Shown one piece after another: positions 24,938 through 33,401 of a DNA stretch of 33,401 nt. The DNA comes from Paenibacillus turpanensis. Its GTDB lineage: Bacteria; Bacillota; Bacilli; Paenibacillales; YIM-B00363. Both the position numbers and the translations under genes were made by a program. The stretch spans positions 312-33,712 of the forward strand of contig NZ_WTLI01000031.1 in the NCBI RefSeq assembly GCF_011421635.1, given 5' to 3'. The notes beneath the pieces were generated by a model, which was not told the origin of the DNA, ran no database searches, and worked only from the letters and a program-made list of their open reading frames with translations. Position 1 is the first letter of the stretch, and every line of letters starts with the position of its first letter.

Positions 24938-25026
24938 TCGTATTCTGTCTCCTTTTCCCTCTGTCTAGCTTCTCTATTCTTTACAGTTAACGCGAGTTTC
25001 ACGGTTGAGGTGCATGTCCCGCTCCA

Positions 25027-26445
25027 TTACGGAGCTATGGAAGGTCGATCTTCGACCGTAGTACCGGCCTCGGCAGCCTGTCCTTCACCGCCCGCAGCCG
25101 CCCCAGGCTGAGCAGCAGCAGGTTCCTGCTGCGGAGCCTCCGCCTGCGGCTGCTCAATCGGAATCGCTTCACCCGGCGTTCCGTTGGAGGCAGGCGTTTG
25201 CGCCGGTGCCGTGGTGTTTTTCTCTTTCGCCGTAATATCGATGACAACCCTCGGCACCCCGGCACGAACCGCCTTCACGTATGTCGGTAAATTAAAGTCC
25301 AGCATCACTTCATGCCGGCCCGGCGGGAGATTGCTTACATCGGCGATTGCCTGAACATTCGCCGCCTTGACCGTTTCCAAAATATCCGGCGCCCCCTCGA
25401 TGGTGACGGGCAGCTTCCCGGTATCCGGAGAAACGACTTTCACCGTATATGCGTCGTTCTGACCCGAAATCGTAATCGGTACCGATTCCAGCACCTTCGT
25501 TGCCGCCGGAACAATTACAAGCTCCACCTCGACCTGCGCCGGTTCCAGCTTCTGTATCGATTGCTGCACGGGAATATCAAGCTTCAGATTAACGGACCCT
25601 GTGATTTGGCTTAAATCAATTTCAGGTCCCGGATAAAACTCAAATTTATCTAGAATCGATTGTTTTCCGTAAACGGTGACTTTGTCAACATTTTGCCGGT
25701 ATCCTCCAATCGCAAGGCCCGGAGGCAGTGTGCCCTTCAGCTTCACCTGCAGCGGCACCGTCTCGAACGGACTCGTAATCGGCACCTCGACATCGGCCAC
25801 AGCCGGCATGATGGCAACGTCCATTTCCTTCCCGTTCTTATCCAAAGCGGCCAGCTTCACCTGCTTCACCACAGCAGTTGACGCGCCTTCTACGTCGACC
25901 TTGCCTACCACAGCCGCGACCTGGTCCGCCAGACTGGAAGGAACTGTTACATTCACACGGTTCGGCTTAATTATCGCTTGTCCCGCTTTATGCCCTTCGG
26001 ACGGTGTTCCCGTAACCTCCAGCGTTATCGGAATTTCCTTGATTACCTTCTCTTCGATCTGGACCGTTACAGTCGGCGGGTCGATCTCCACATCTACTCC
26101 GGCCGGAAACCCGAATGCCTTTAGCGCCAGCGTGTGCTCGCCCTTACCGACATTGCTTAAATCCAGCTGGATTTGATAATTTTTCGGATTAATTCGGTTA
26201 AGTGAAGATTCCCTGCCGATCACACGAATCCGAACCTTTTCAGGCTGGATCGATTGAATCGCAAATTGCGCGCTATTCAGGCCGATCGTCGTAATACTCA
26301 CGTTCGTGAATTCCTGCGTTCGGATTAACGATTCGGTTGATGCGGTGCCCGCCGGTCCTGTTATACGAACAACCGCCCAGAGCAAAATGCCAAGAAGTAC
26401 GGCAATGATCCGGACGGACGTTTTATTCTCGAGCAGTCTATCCAT
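25027..26445 (-). CDS. cdaR: CdaR (YbbR-domain) regulator of c-di-AMP cyclase CdaA
   Basis: A 472-aa protein from ATG 26445, with AAAGGGTG 8 nt upstream and an 8-bp overlap with the cdaA stop. A longer frame from 26508 would start with an unlikely basic run. An N-terminal transmembrane helix (VRIIAVLLGILLWAVV) precedes an extracytoplasmic region of YbbR repeats (EIPITLEVTGTPSEGHKAGQ). A Pro/Gln/Ala-rich low-complexity tail ends the protein. YbbR partners modulate CdaA activity. Confidence 0.95.
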   Translation of the reverse strand: MDRLLENKTSVRIIAVLLGILLWAVVRITGPAGTASTESLIRTQEFTNVSITTIGLNSAQFAIQSIQPEKVRIRVIGRESSLNRINPKNYQIQLDLSNVGKGEHTLALKAFGFPAGVDVEIDPPTVTVQIEEKVIKEIPITLEVTGTPSEGHKAGQAIIKPNRVNVTVPSSLADQVAAVVGKVDVEGASTAVVKQVKLAALDKNGKEMDVAIMPAVADVEVPITSPFETVPLQVKLKGTLPPGLAIGGYRQNVDKVTVYGKQSILDKFEFYPGPEIDLSQITGSVNLKLDIPVQQSIQKLEPAQVEVELVIVPAATKVLESVPITISGQNDAYTVKVVSPDTGKLPVTIEGAPDILETVKAANVQAIADVSNLPPGRHEVMLDFNLPTYVKAVRAGVPRVVIDITAKEKNTTAPAQTPASNGTPGEAIPIEQPQAEAPQQEPAAAQPGAAAGGEGQAAEAGTTVEDRPSIAP

Positions 26446-27259
26446 TGTTCGCACCCTTTCTCTTGAAGAACGACGTCTTCTCCTTCGGTTGCGGCTTAAG
26501 CTCCTCAAACAGCTTTGATATGAGTGACTCCTCTTTTATATCTCTTACGATTTGTCCATTCAACACAAGCGAAACTTGTCCGGTTTCCTCAGAAACGACC
26601 ACACATATCGCATCTGACGCCTCGCTCATCCCGATGGCAGCCCGGTGTCTCGTGCCCAGCTCTTTACTGATAAAAGGATTTTCGGACAGCGGCAAATAAC
26701 AGCCGGCAGCCATGATCAAATTTCTCCGGATAATGACCGCTCCATCATGCAGCGGCGTATTCGGAATAAAGATATTGATAATGAGCTCGGATGTAATTTT
26801 CGATTCCAGCGGAATGCCCGTTTCCATATAGTCGCCCAGCCCGGTATCCCGTTCAAATACAATCAGGGCTCCGATTTTTCGCTTCGCCAAATAATTGACC
26901 GCTTTAATGATGCTGGACAGTCTTGCATTCACTTCCTGGTATTCTTCATGCGAATTGCGTGCAAACAGCTTCCCGCGGCCAAGCTGCTCCAGTGCACGCC
27001 GTAGCTCCGGCTGAAAAATGATGAGCACACCGACCAAGCCGAAGGTAAAGGTCTGATTCATGAGCCACTTTAACGTATTCAAGTTAAAATAGTAGCTGAG
27101 CGCCCACACCGCAAGCAGCACGACAATTCCGCGAACGAGCTGCACCGCGCGCGTACCGCGTACCAGGATAATTAACTTGTATATAATGTAGCTGACAATC
27201 GCAATGTCCACTACGTCTTTGATAAAGCTCTGCCAATTCATTTCTGTAAAATACGCCAT
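26438..27259 (-). CDS. cdaA: Diadenylate cyclase CdaA
   Basis: A 273-aa membrane-bound c-di-AMP synthase. I choose ATG 27259 (GGGGG 7 nt upstream, and the usual family length) over 27307. There are three N-terminal membrane helices in about 1-80, then the DAC domain with DGA (172-174) and RHR (204-206), the catalytic motifs. The stop overlaps cdaR. No strong -35/-10 pair was identified upstream, although TATCAT lies near 27296-27301. Confidence 0.97.
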   Translation of the reverse strand: MAYFTEMNWQSFIKDVVDIAIVSYIIYKLIILVRGTRAVQLVRGIVVLLAVWALSYYFNLNTLKWLMNQTFTFGLVGVLIIFQPELRRALEQLGRGKLFARNSHEEYQEVNARLSSIIKAVNYLAKRKIGALIVFERDTGLGDYMETGIPLESKITSELIINIFIPNTPLHDGAVIIRRNLIMAAGCYLPLSENPFISKELGTRHRAAIGMSEASDAICVVVSEETGQVSLVLNGQIVRDIKEESLISKLFEELKPQPKEKTSFFKRKGANNG

Positions 27260-27367
27260 CTTTGATCCCCCGGACGCATCTGTCTGTATCTTAGTATGAT
27301 ACCACAAGTTAGGGGTCCAAGCCTAATCTTAAATCGGTCAGCCGCACTGTCCAATAAAAGGAAAAAA

Positions 27368-27393
27368 GGCTGGTCCCCTGAGGGGCTCCAGCC
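27368..27393 (-). terminator. Terminator of sigW-rsiW
   Basis: The arms GGCTGG/CCAGCC plus CCCC/GGGG pair around TGA, followed by six T on the minus strand. It starts 17 bp after the rsiW stop and separates it from cdaA. Confidence 0.9.
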
Positions 27394-27409
27394 ATCGCTC
27401 TTGCATTCA

Positions 27410-28033
27410 TTATTTCCGTTCCGGATCTTGAAACTGAAACCAGCTGCCTACCTTGTACCACAGCCAATCAATGGCCATGTTGACGCTTTTCACATTTCCC
27501 GTCACCTGCGCGGTAGAAGCCATAGCAACACTGCCGTCAATGACGACAAGATTGCCATCGAGCTGTCCGTCCACGTGCACGGTGCCATTTTCCACAACAA
27601 TATCGCCCTTAATAACTTCGCCGGCCGGTACCGTTACGGTGCTTCCGCTGAACACCAGCTTCTCTAATTCCTTCCCGCTGACGGTCAACTGCGAACCTTG
27701 ATTCCATAGGCTTGTAATGCTTGTAAACATCACGACAAGGAATACAGCCGCGACGGATGCCGCCGGGTGGTTTCTCACCCATTTCAGCCAAGACGGAGGT
27801 GCAGCTTTCCGTTTCATCGGAATCGCACTCATGATCTGCTCCGTTGACAAAGTCGTAGATGGCTCGTTGGAAGCCATGCGGAATAGCATCGCGTCCGTCT
27901 GTTCCAGCCTGTTGAGATGGCTTCTGCAGGATTCACATTGATCGAGGTGTAGGCGAAGCTTCATTCGTCCATCTGAGTTCAGGTCCCCGTCCAAATAATC
28001 GTGAATATAAGGGATGGCTTCTTTGCAGTTCAT
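27410..28033 (-). CDS. rsiW: RsiW-type anti-sigma factor with beta-rich extracytoplasmic domain
   Basis: A 207-aa protein. The N-terminal zinc anti-sigma motif is HLDQCESC (H, C, C), which binds and holds the ECF sigma factor. A single membrane helix (AASVAAVFLVVMFTSI) lies near 90-107. The outside domain (about 130-205) has short repeats VENGTVHVDGQLDGNLVVID resembling polymer-forming bactofilin-type repeats, not a standard protease-sensing RsiW tail. It follows sigW by 70 bp. Signal-induced cleavage is the family model. Confidence 0.85.
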   Translation of the reverse strand: MNCKEAIPYIHDYLDGDLNSDGRMKLRLHLDQCESCRSHLNRLEQTDAMLFRMASNEPSTTLSTEQIMSAIPMKRKAAPPSWLKWVRNHPAASVAAVFLVVMFTSITSLWNQGSQLTVSGKELEKLVFSGSTVTVPAGEVIKGDIVVENGTVHVDGQLDGNLVVIDGSVAMASTAQVTGNVKSVNMAIDWLWYKVGSWFQFQDPERK

Positions 28034-28103
28034 GGATTAGCCACTCCTCCTTGATTCGCATGTGTAGTCGTATTTAGTTATACGGATCATTCCGTAAATC
28101 GTT

Positions 28104-28688
28104 TCAAGAATTGAGCAAAAGATCTTGATCCAAAATCTTACGCAAATATTCCCTGCCGCGATGTACCCTTGTTTTGACTGTCGTAACCGGCATGTTTAAT
28201 ACATCGCCAATTTCTTGCAGAGATAGATCATGCAAATAACGCAAAATTACGACTGACTTATATTTTTCAGGAAGCTCGCGAATTGCGTTATGGATTTTTT
28301 GTTTGGTCTCCGAAAGCAAAAGCACATCCTCGGGGGTCGGGTCCTCGCTTCTCAGCATCGAGTAAAAATCTTGTCCCTCGCCATCACTTATTTCTGCATC
28401 CAAGGAATAGCTTGCCTTTCGTTTACGCAGCCGGTCAATACAAAGATTTGTTGCAATCCGGTAAATCCACGTCGAGAACTTTTGATTTTCGTCATACCGA
28501 TCCAAGTTCATGTACACTCGTAAAAATGTTTCCTGTACGATGTCCTCCGCCTCTTGCCGATTGGAAAGCATCCGTAGTCCCAAATGAAACATTTTATCTT
28601 TGTACAGCTCAACCAGATCAGCAAACGCACGGCGGTTCCCCTCGCGCGCCAGCTTCGCCAGTCTTGTTTCTATGTCCTGCACGCTCAT
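28104..28688 (-). CDS. sigW: ECF sigma factor of the SigW type
   Basis: A 194-aa sigma-70 family factor. Region 2 includes AEDIVQETFLRVYMNLD, and the region 4 HTH is SLQEIGDVLNMPVTTVKTRV. The ATG overlaps the stop of the EamA gene as ATGA; a GTG at 28682 behind GGAGGAATGAGC is an alternative. It is co-transcribed with the anti-sigma gene rsiW. SigW in Bacilli drives envelope-stress and antimicrobial-resistance genes. Confidence 0.92.
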   Translation of the reverse strand: MSVQDIETRLAKLAREGNRRAFADLVELYKDKMFHLGLRMLSNRQEAEDIVQETFLRVYMNLDRYDENQKFSTWIYRIATNLCIDRLRKRKASYSLDAEISDGEGQDFYSMLRSEDPTPEDVLLLSETKQKIHNAIRELPEKYKSVVILRYLHDLSLQEIGDVLNMPVTTVKTRVHRGREYLRKILDQDLLLNS

Positions 28689-29638
28689 TCCTCCACAGTT
28701 CCATTTTCCCCTGAATGCTGCGTTTTAGGCTCCTTCGTTGTTCTATATTCCGCTAAGGCCATCCCCGCAATGATGAGGGCCACGCCTCCCCATTGTCCGG
28801 TACGGACCGTTTCCCCCGCAATCAGCAGCGCCGCCGTAACCGATACCGGCAATTCCACGGAGCCGAGCACCGCAGCGAGTGTACTCCCGATCACCGGGAT
28901 CCCTACCGTAAAACAAATCGTAGGCAGCACCTGGCCCAAAAATCCGAGCAGTGCCCCCCAGCCGAGCAGAGGCCACGCGTCGGCACTCCATAATGGAGCC
29001 GGCGGGTACACCAAATAAATAAAAGGCAGCGAAGCGGTCAGCATCACAGCGGAAGTTTGGACGGATGACATGGATGTTTTAACTCTTCCGGCAAAGGTTA
29101 AAAATATGCTGTATGTAATAGCCGACCCAAGCCCTACGAATAATCCGACGATGCTTAGCCCTTTAAGCTCATCCAGTGAAAGTCCGACCGCAAAGATCGT
29201 CCCCACCCAAATGACCAAAGCGGCCGCCCATTGTCTGCCCGAAGGCATTTTTCGGGTAATCAGCGCTTCCATAATCATTGTAATCCACGTAAATTGAAAC
29301 AGCAGTACAATGGTCAACGTTGCGCTCAGCAATGTTAATACATAGTTCAACAGTACATTCGTTAACGCGAGTCCAAAAATCCCGATCAAGGACAGCTTTA
29401 TCCATGGCTCGCGAAACGGATTTTTTAAAGCCCTGGGATTTAATAACGCCAACAACCATAGAACAAGTGTTCCGTATGTCATTTGGCTCGCTGTAATTTG
29501 CTGGTCATTCCAGCCTTGTTGATAGGCTACTTTCACAATTGGCGAAAGGAGCCCGTAGCTTGCAGCTCCAATAAGGATTAATACTACGGCAACCCAATGC
29601 TTATGTATGAGTTTGTTCGGTGTCGCACTCTGCATCAC
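28685..29638 (-). CDS. EamA-family (DMT) transporter
   Basis: A 317-aa protein with ten hydrophobic segments in two EamA repeats, typical of drug/metabolite transporters. GTG 29638 is followed by ATG 29635; GGAG lies 11-14 nt upstream. Its stop overlaps the sigW start, so sigW may be translationally coupled to it. The substrate cannot be told. Confidence 0.9.
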   Translation of the reverse strand: MMQSATPNKLIHKHWVAVVLILIGAASYGLLSPIVKVAYQQGWNDQQITASQMTYGTLVLWLLALLNPRALKNPFREPWIKLSLIGIFGLALTNVLLNYVLTLLSATLTIVLLFQFTWITMIMEALITRKMPSGRQWAAALVIWVGTIFAVGLSLDELKGLSIVGLFVGLGSAITYSIFLTFAGRVKTSMSSVQTSAVMLTASLPFIYLVYPPAPLWSADAWPLLGWGALLGFLGQVLPTICFTVGIPVIGSTLAAVLGSVELPVSVTAALLIAGETVRTGQWGGVALIIAGMALAEYRTTKEPKTQHSGENGTVEE

Positions 29639-29681
29639 GAGCTTTTATACTCCTTTGGTCTTGGCAAAAATACGTGGAAAA

Positions 29682-29716
29682 AGCGCCCGATCCCCACAGG
29701 TGCAGATTCAGGCGCT
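29682..29716 (-). terminator. Terminator of ppc
   Basis: Arms at 29682-29690 and 29708-29716 pair over 9 bp with one G-U pair, followed on the minus strand by TTTTT. It lies 20 bp after the ppc stop. Confidence 0.85.
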
Positions 29717-29736
29717 CTCCGATATTTTTGTCCGTA

Positions 29737-32535
29737 TTAGCCCGTATTCCGAAGTCCGGCTGCGATTCCATTAATGGTAAGCAGTACTTCACGTAACAGC
29801 TCGGAATCGTCCTCTTCTCTTTCGCGCAAGGAGCGAAGCTCAGACAACAGATTGACCTGCATGTAGCTCAGCGGATCAACATACGGATTGCGAAGTCGGA
29901 TGGATTCCTGGATGACCGGCACATTATCCAGAATATCTTCTTGACCTGTTATCTCTAATATAAGTTTCGAGGTCAATTCGTATTCTCGCTTAATCAATCC
30001 ATAAATCCGATCCGCGCTACTCCGCTCGCTTACTAGTCCCGCATATTGCTCGGCGATCAACAAATCGGCTTTGGCGAGTGCCATTTGCAGGTTGTCGATC
30101 AGACCTTTGAAGAAAGACCAGTTATCGTACATCGAGCGTAAGATTTGCAGGTTTTCCGGCTTGCTATCGTAGAAACGGTTAAGTCCCGTACCGGCCGCGT
30201 ACCACGCTGGCAGCAAATAGCGGCTTTGCGTCCACGAGAATACCCATGGAATCGCTCGTAGGTCCTCAAAGCGATCGCTGTTTTTCCGCTTCGACGGGCG
30301 TGAGCCAATGTTCAGCTCTCCAATTTCGGATAGCGGAGTCGTTTCCTTGAAGAAGCTTAAGAAGTCCGGATCCCGGAAAATCAAATCCTGATATTTCGTA
30401 AAGGAGGTTTCCGAAATGCTTGCTACAATTTCTTCCCACTGCGGCTCTTCCGCCTGTGTTTGCGGGTTTCTGCGCAGGGAAGCGGCTGTAACGAGGGCTG
30501 ACGTTGCCTGCTCCAAGCTGCGGTAAGCAATGCCCTGCAGCGAGTAGCGGGAGGAGAGAACCTCGCCCTGTTCGGTAATTTTGATGCCTGCACCGATCGT
30601 ATGCGGCGGCTGCGCCAAAATACTGCGGTTCAGAGGCATTCCTCCGCGGCCCAAGGCCCCGCCTCTGCCGTGGAAGAACTTCAGCTTCACGCCGTACTCA
30701 TCGGCCGCTGCAGTGATCGATTTGAGCGCCACACGCAGCTCCCAGTTCGCCGTAACAACGCCGCCATCTTTATTACTGTCAGAATAACCGAGCATAATTT
30801 CATGCTGATTGCCGAACGACTTCACGCTTTCCAAGTAAACTGGAAGCTCGAATAGAGTCTTCATAATACCTGGAGCTGCATGCAAATCCTCAATCGTTTC
30901 AAACAACGGAACCGATTGAAGCGTAATATGCACGCTTCCGTCTGCTTCGCGGCGGAAGAGGCCGGCCTCTTTTGCTAGTACCATAACCTCCAGCATATCG
31001 CTTGCGCCCTGGGTCATACTGATCAAATAGCTGGTAATGCAGTTCGTACCCATCGACTGTTGTGCCTTCTGAATGGTACGGAATACGTTCAAGCATTCTT
31101 CCGTCGATTCCGTATAATTCAAATGCGACGATGTTAATGGACGTGGATCGTTCAGCAAATTGTGCAGCAGCTCGATCTTCTCTTCTTCAGAAAGAGAGGA
31201 ATAGTTCTGCGTAATACTCATCTTCGCCAAAATTTCCGTCATAGCCGCTTCATGCTCTTTACTGTGCTGGCGAACATCCAGCGTCATCAAGTGGAAGCCG
31301 AACAGTTCGATTTGGCGAATCAGCTTCGATACGTAGGTGTCAGCGCTATAATCCGCATAGTGGCTGCGGAGGCTGCGATCAATAATCAGCAGCTCGTCAC
31401 GGAATTGCTCCGCGGAGTTGTATTTGACTTTATCATTATTAAGACGCGTATTTTGGAGCTTCTCCATCATGTAGGTCAGCTTGATACGATAAGGCTCCTT
31501 CTCATTGCGCCAAATATCCTCTGTTTTTAATTCCGCTGCGGCACGATCCGCTTCAATGGAATTAAGCAGTTCCTTTGTAACGTTGACGATTGAGGTGCTG
31601 AAGCTCAGTTGGCCCTTCAGCTCCTTCAGAGAAGCTTCATATTTGCGAAGCACTAGCTGACGATGCATCATAAGTGCTTCCCAAGTTACGGATGAAGTTA
31701 CGGAAGGATTCCCGTCGCGATCTCCGCCGATCCATGAGCCGAATTTCAAGTACGTCGGCACATGCCATTTCGTCTCCGGGTAGTACTTCGACAGACAGCG
31801 TTCCAGCTCCTGATATACCTCAGGCAGTACATCAAACAAGGTCTCGTCAAAATAGTAAAGACCATTCTTTACTTCATCAATAACGGTCGGCTTGCGATCT
31901 CTTAGCTCATCAGTTTGCCAAAGCGTAAGTACTTCGCTTAAGAGACGCGTACGCAGCAGCTCGCGTTCTCTATACGTTAAGGTCGGATTGTCTAGCTCCA
32001 CCATGTCCTGAGCTATCCGCTTATGAATATCTAGGATTACCCGGCGTGTTGCTTCCGTCGGATGAGCCGTCATAACGAGTTCTAGAGAGATGCCTTGTAT
32101 GATGTCCTGCACTTCATCAGAACTTAAGCCCTGATCCTTCAAGTCTTGAATCGTGCTTTCAATAGATCCAGGCTGTACGGTTTCACCCGCTGAACGCTCA
32201 TAATCCCGCTTTCTGCGAATACGGTGATTTTGTTCCGCAATATTAACCAATTGGAAGTAAATCGCAAACGCGCGAATAACCTGATGTCTTAAATTTGGCT
32301 CCAATGAGTTAATCTGATCTTGAAGTTCAGTAAATTGCCCTTCATCAAATTCTGCGCGAAGGGATTTCGTCGTTTCACGAATATGTTCGACAACTTCCAA
32401 AAGCTCTTTGCCGCTTTGATGAACTAACACTTCACCCAGTATATTACCGAGGAAGCGAATGTCCCGGCGAAGCAGCGAGTTGGGAGATGCAGAGCCTAAG
32501 AATGTGTTGTTGTTCGCTGCAGTAAATTCCGTCAT
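29737..32535 (-). CDS. ppc: Phosphoenolpyruvate carboxylase
   Basis: A 932-aa enzyme converting PEP and bicarbonate to oxaloacetate, replenishing the TCA cycle. I choose ATG 32535 (AGAGGAAA 7-8 nt upstream); a frame from 32604 adds an unlikely leader. TAHPTEATRR (156-165, catalytic H158), FHGRGGALGRGG and the C-terminal GLRNTG are all diagnostic. A weak -10 (TACAAT, 32587-32592) lies upstream. Confidence 0.98.
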   Translation of the reverse strand: MTEFTAANNNTFLGSASPNSLLRRDIRFLGNILGEVLVHQSGKELLEVVEHIRETTKSLRAEFDEGQFTELQDQINSLEPNLRHQVIRAFAIYFQLVNIAEQNHRIRRKRDYERSAGETVQPGSIESTIQDLKDQGLSSDEVQDIIQGISLELVMTAHPTEATRRVILDIHKRIAQDMVELDNPTLTYRERELLRTRLLSEVLTLWQTDELRDRKPTVIDEVKNGLYYFDETLFDVLPEVYQELERCLSKYYPETKWHVPTYLKFGSWIGGDRDGNPSVTSSVTWEALMMHRQLVLRKYEASLKELKGQLSFSTSIVNVTKELLNSIEADRAAAELKTEDIWRNEKEPYRIKLTYMMEKLQNTRLNNDKVKYNSAEQFRDELLIIDRSLRSHYADYSADTYVSKLIRQIELFGFHLMTLDVRQHSKEHEAAMTEILAKMSITQNYSSLSEEEKIELLHNLLNDPRPLTSSHLNYTESTEECLNVFRTIQKAQQSMGTNCITSYLISMTQGASDMLEVMVLAKEAGLFRREADGSVHITLQSVPLFETIEDLHAAPGIMKTLFELPVYLESVKSFGNQHEIMLGYSDSNKDGGVVTANWELRVALKSITAAADEYGVKLKFFHGRGGALGRGGMPLNRSILAQPPHTIGAGIKITEQGEVLSSRYSLQGIAYRSLEQATSALVTAASLRRNPQTQAEEPQWEEIVASISETSFTKYQDLIFRDPDFLSFFKETTPLSEIGELNIGSRPSKRKNSDRFEDLRAIPWVFSWTQSRYLLPAWYAAGTGLNRFYDSKPENLQILRSMYDNWSFFKGLIDNLQMALAKADLLIAEQYAGLVSERSSADRIYGLIKREYELTSKLILEITGQEDILDNVPVIQESIRLRNPYVDPLSYMQVNLLSELRSLREREEDDSELLREVLLTINGIAAGLRNTG

Positions 32536-32852
32536 AGTAGTTTCCTCTCTTTCTCTCCAGCTTTTCTTTCCGAACCATTTCATTTCATTGTACACAAAAA
32601 ACATCAGAAAATCTGCAATTATTTCGATTTTTTTTGAAAATACTATGCTTCAATATCTCTAAATAAGAAGGATATCCACATGTATCGATTATTGATTTTT
32701 AGACAATAACCGAATTTAATATTCAAGAAGAAACAGGTCTAACCCACATTTCATAAATCTAGTAAACCGTGCTCCGTGAAGAAACTCTGTAGAGTAAAAT
32801 ATATATAAAAAAGCCTGTTATCGTTAAGATAACAGGCTGTTTATTGTATGTA
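32536..32852. other. ppc upstream region and tRNA terminator
   Basis: AT-rich, gene-free. It holds the likely ppc promoter region (a TACAAT box near 32587, no good -35) and the terminator of the tRNA transcript. Confidence 0.6.
32812..32838 (-). terminator. Terminator of the tRNA transcript
   Basis: Perfect 11-bp arms (AGCCTGTTATC / GATAACAGGCT) around 5 nt, followed on the minus strand by TTTTTT. It lies 14 bp after tRNA-Gly(TCC). Confidence 0.9.
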
Positions 32853-32926
32853 TGGAGCGGGTGATGGGAATCGAACCCACGCTACCAGCTTGGAAGGCTG
32901 GAGTTCTACCATTGAACTACACCCGC
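32853..32926 (-). tRNA. tRNA-Gly (anticodon TCC)
   Basis: A complete cloverleaf of 74 nt with encoded CCA. The acceptor GCGGGTG pairs with CACCCGC, the anticodon loop is CTTCCAA, and the T arm contains GGTTCGATTCC. Confidence 0.97.
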
Positions 32927-32936
32927 ATACATAATA

Positions 32937-33010
32937 TCGGGACGACACGATTTGAACATGCGACCCCCTGGTCCCAAACCAGGTGCTCTACCAAGCTGAG
33001 CTACGTCCCG
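32937..33010 (-). tRNA. tRNA-Pro (anticodon TGG)
   Basis: A 74-nt cloverleaf without encoded CCA. The acceptor CGGGACG pairs with CGTCCCG, and the anticodon loop is TTTGGGA. The T arm is TGTTCAAATC. Confidence 0.95.
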
Positions 33011-33018
33011 ATGTATTA

Positions 33019-33095
33019 TGGCGTGCCCTGAGAGATTCGAACTCCCGACCTTTTGATTCGTAGTCAAATGCTCTATCCAGCTGAGCTAAGGGCAC
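33019..33095 (-). tRNA. tRNA-Arg (anticodon ACG)
   Basis: A 77-nt cloverleaf with encoded CCA. The anticodon loop is CTACGAA, and the acceptor GTGCCCT pairs with AGGGCAC. Confidence 0.97.
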
Positions 33096-33103
33096 ATAAA
33101 TTA

Positions 33104-33178
33104 TGGAGCGGAAGACGGGATTCGAACCCGCGACCCTCGCCTTGGCAAGGCGATGCTCTACCTCTGAGCCACTTCCGC
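33104..33178 (-). tRNA. tRNA-Gly (anticodon GCC)
   Basis: A 75-nt cloverleaf with encoded CCA. The anticodon loop is TTGCCAA, and the acceptor GCGGAAG pairs with CTTCCGC. Confidence 0.97.
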
Positions 33179-33214
33179 ATCTTTTAAAGCAATCTCTCAA
33201 GAGAGACAAGATCT

Positions 33215-33243
33215 ATCTTACCATCTTGCAAACTCTTTGTCAA
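33215..33243 (-). promoter_or_regulatory. Promoter of the Gly-Arg-Pro-Gly tRNA operon
   Basis: A consensus TTGACA (33238-33243) and a TAAGAT (33215-33220) on the minus strand, separated by 17 bp. Transcription would begin near 33208, about 30 nt before tRNA-Gly(GCC). Confidence 0.75.
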
Positions 33244-33271
33244 CTCTTTTTTTTTGAGAGTTTTTAAAGAG

Positions 33272-33354
33272 TGGTGCGCGTAGAGGGACTTGAACCCCCA
33301 CGGTTTCCCGCCAGATCCTAAGTCTGGTGCGTCTGCCAATTCCGCCATACGCGC
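33272..33354 (-). tRNA. tRNA-Leu (anticodon TAG)
   Basis: An 83-nt class II tRNA with encoded CCA. The anticodon loop is CTTAGGA, and the acceptor GCGCGTA pairs with TACGCGC. It lies upstream of the promoter at 33215-33243. Confidence 0.96.
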
Positions 33355-33366
33355 ACATTTGTAAAA

Positions 33367-33401
33367 TGGTGAGCCATGTAGGACTCGAACCTACGACACC
33401 C
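33367..33401 (-). tRNA. Partial tRNA, probably Lys (3' end only)
   Basis: The 3' third of a tRNA runs off the window edge. The T arm is GTAGGTTCGAGTCCTAC and the acceptor ends ATGGCTCACCA. The acceptor resembles tRNA-Lys of Bacilli (GAGCCAT 5' partner); the anticodon is not in the window. Confidence 0.7.

Noticed and set aside
32988..33209. 73-codon minus-strand frame over the tRNAs
   Set aside because: It runs through tRNA-Pro, Arg and Gly sequences, a common false call.

Overview
The window looks like a Bacillota chromosome of the Paenibacillus type. Evidence is the conserved minus-strand block ppc, EamA transporter, sigW, rsiW, cdaA, cdaR, glmM, glmS ribozyme, glmS, plus a tRNA cluster (Leu, Gly, Arg, Pro, Gly and part of a probable Lys). 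Nearly every gene is on the minus strand. The housekeeping half (about 21.2-33.4 kb) is clearly GC-richer than the accessory half (about 1.3-21.1 kb).

Right part (21184-33401): tRNA array with its own promoter and terminator; ppc (PEP carboxylase); EamA transporter whose stop overlaps the sigW start; sigW and its anti-sigma gene rsiW; then the cell-wall/c-di-AMP block cdaA-cdaR-glmM-glmS. A glmS ribozyme lies in the glmS leader.

Left part (1302-21146): an accessory island directly downstream of glmS, the classic Tn7 attachment position. Both borders carry what I read as Tn7-like transposon ends. The left end starts TGT at 1302, has three spaced TnsB-like sites, and resembles Tn7L as I remember it. 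The right end finishes ACA at 21146 and has four contiguous 20-bp TnsB-like repeats, 37 bp from the glmS stop. The 19.8-kb interval has no TnsA, TnsB, TnsC or TniQ gene, so it looks like a cargo-only (non-autonomous or decayed) element. The 5-bp flanks of the two ends differ (GCTTT and TATAC), so a simple single insertion is not proven.

The cargo is mostly defence-like: an XRE regulator; a two-gene zinc-ribbon and amyloid-motif operon; a large unknown membrane protein; an AlbA_2 (Schlafen-type) gene split by an IS21-family insertion with a 4-bp target duplication; an Avs3-like (AVAST) pair with a 2097-aa Cap4-like nuclease/STAND protein and a 242-aa partner; a zinc-ribbon/PD-(D/E)XK nuclease-like protein; and a second STAND protein (Cap4-like nuclease, NB-ARC, TPR). 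Removing the IS21 copy and one target duplication restores a 307-codon AlbA_2 reading frame just upstream of the Avs pair.

Far left (1-1301), outside the element: a small RiPP-like precursor with a double-glycine leader, a small membrane peptide, and a terminator at 1168-1195 that may be the original glmS terminator, displaced by the insertion.
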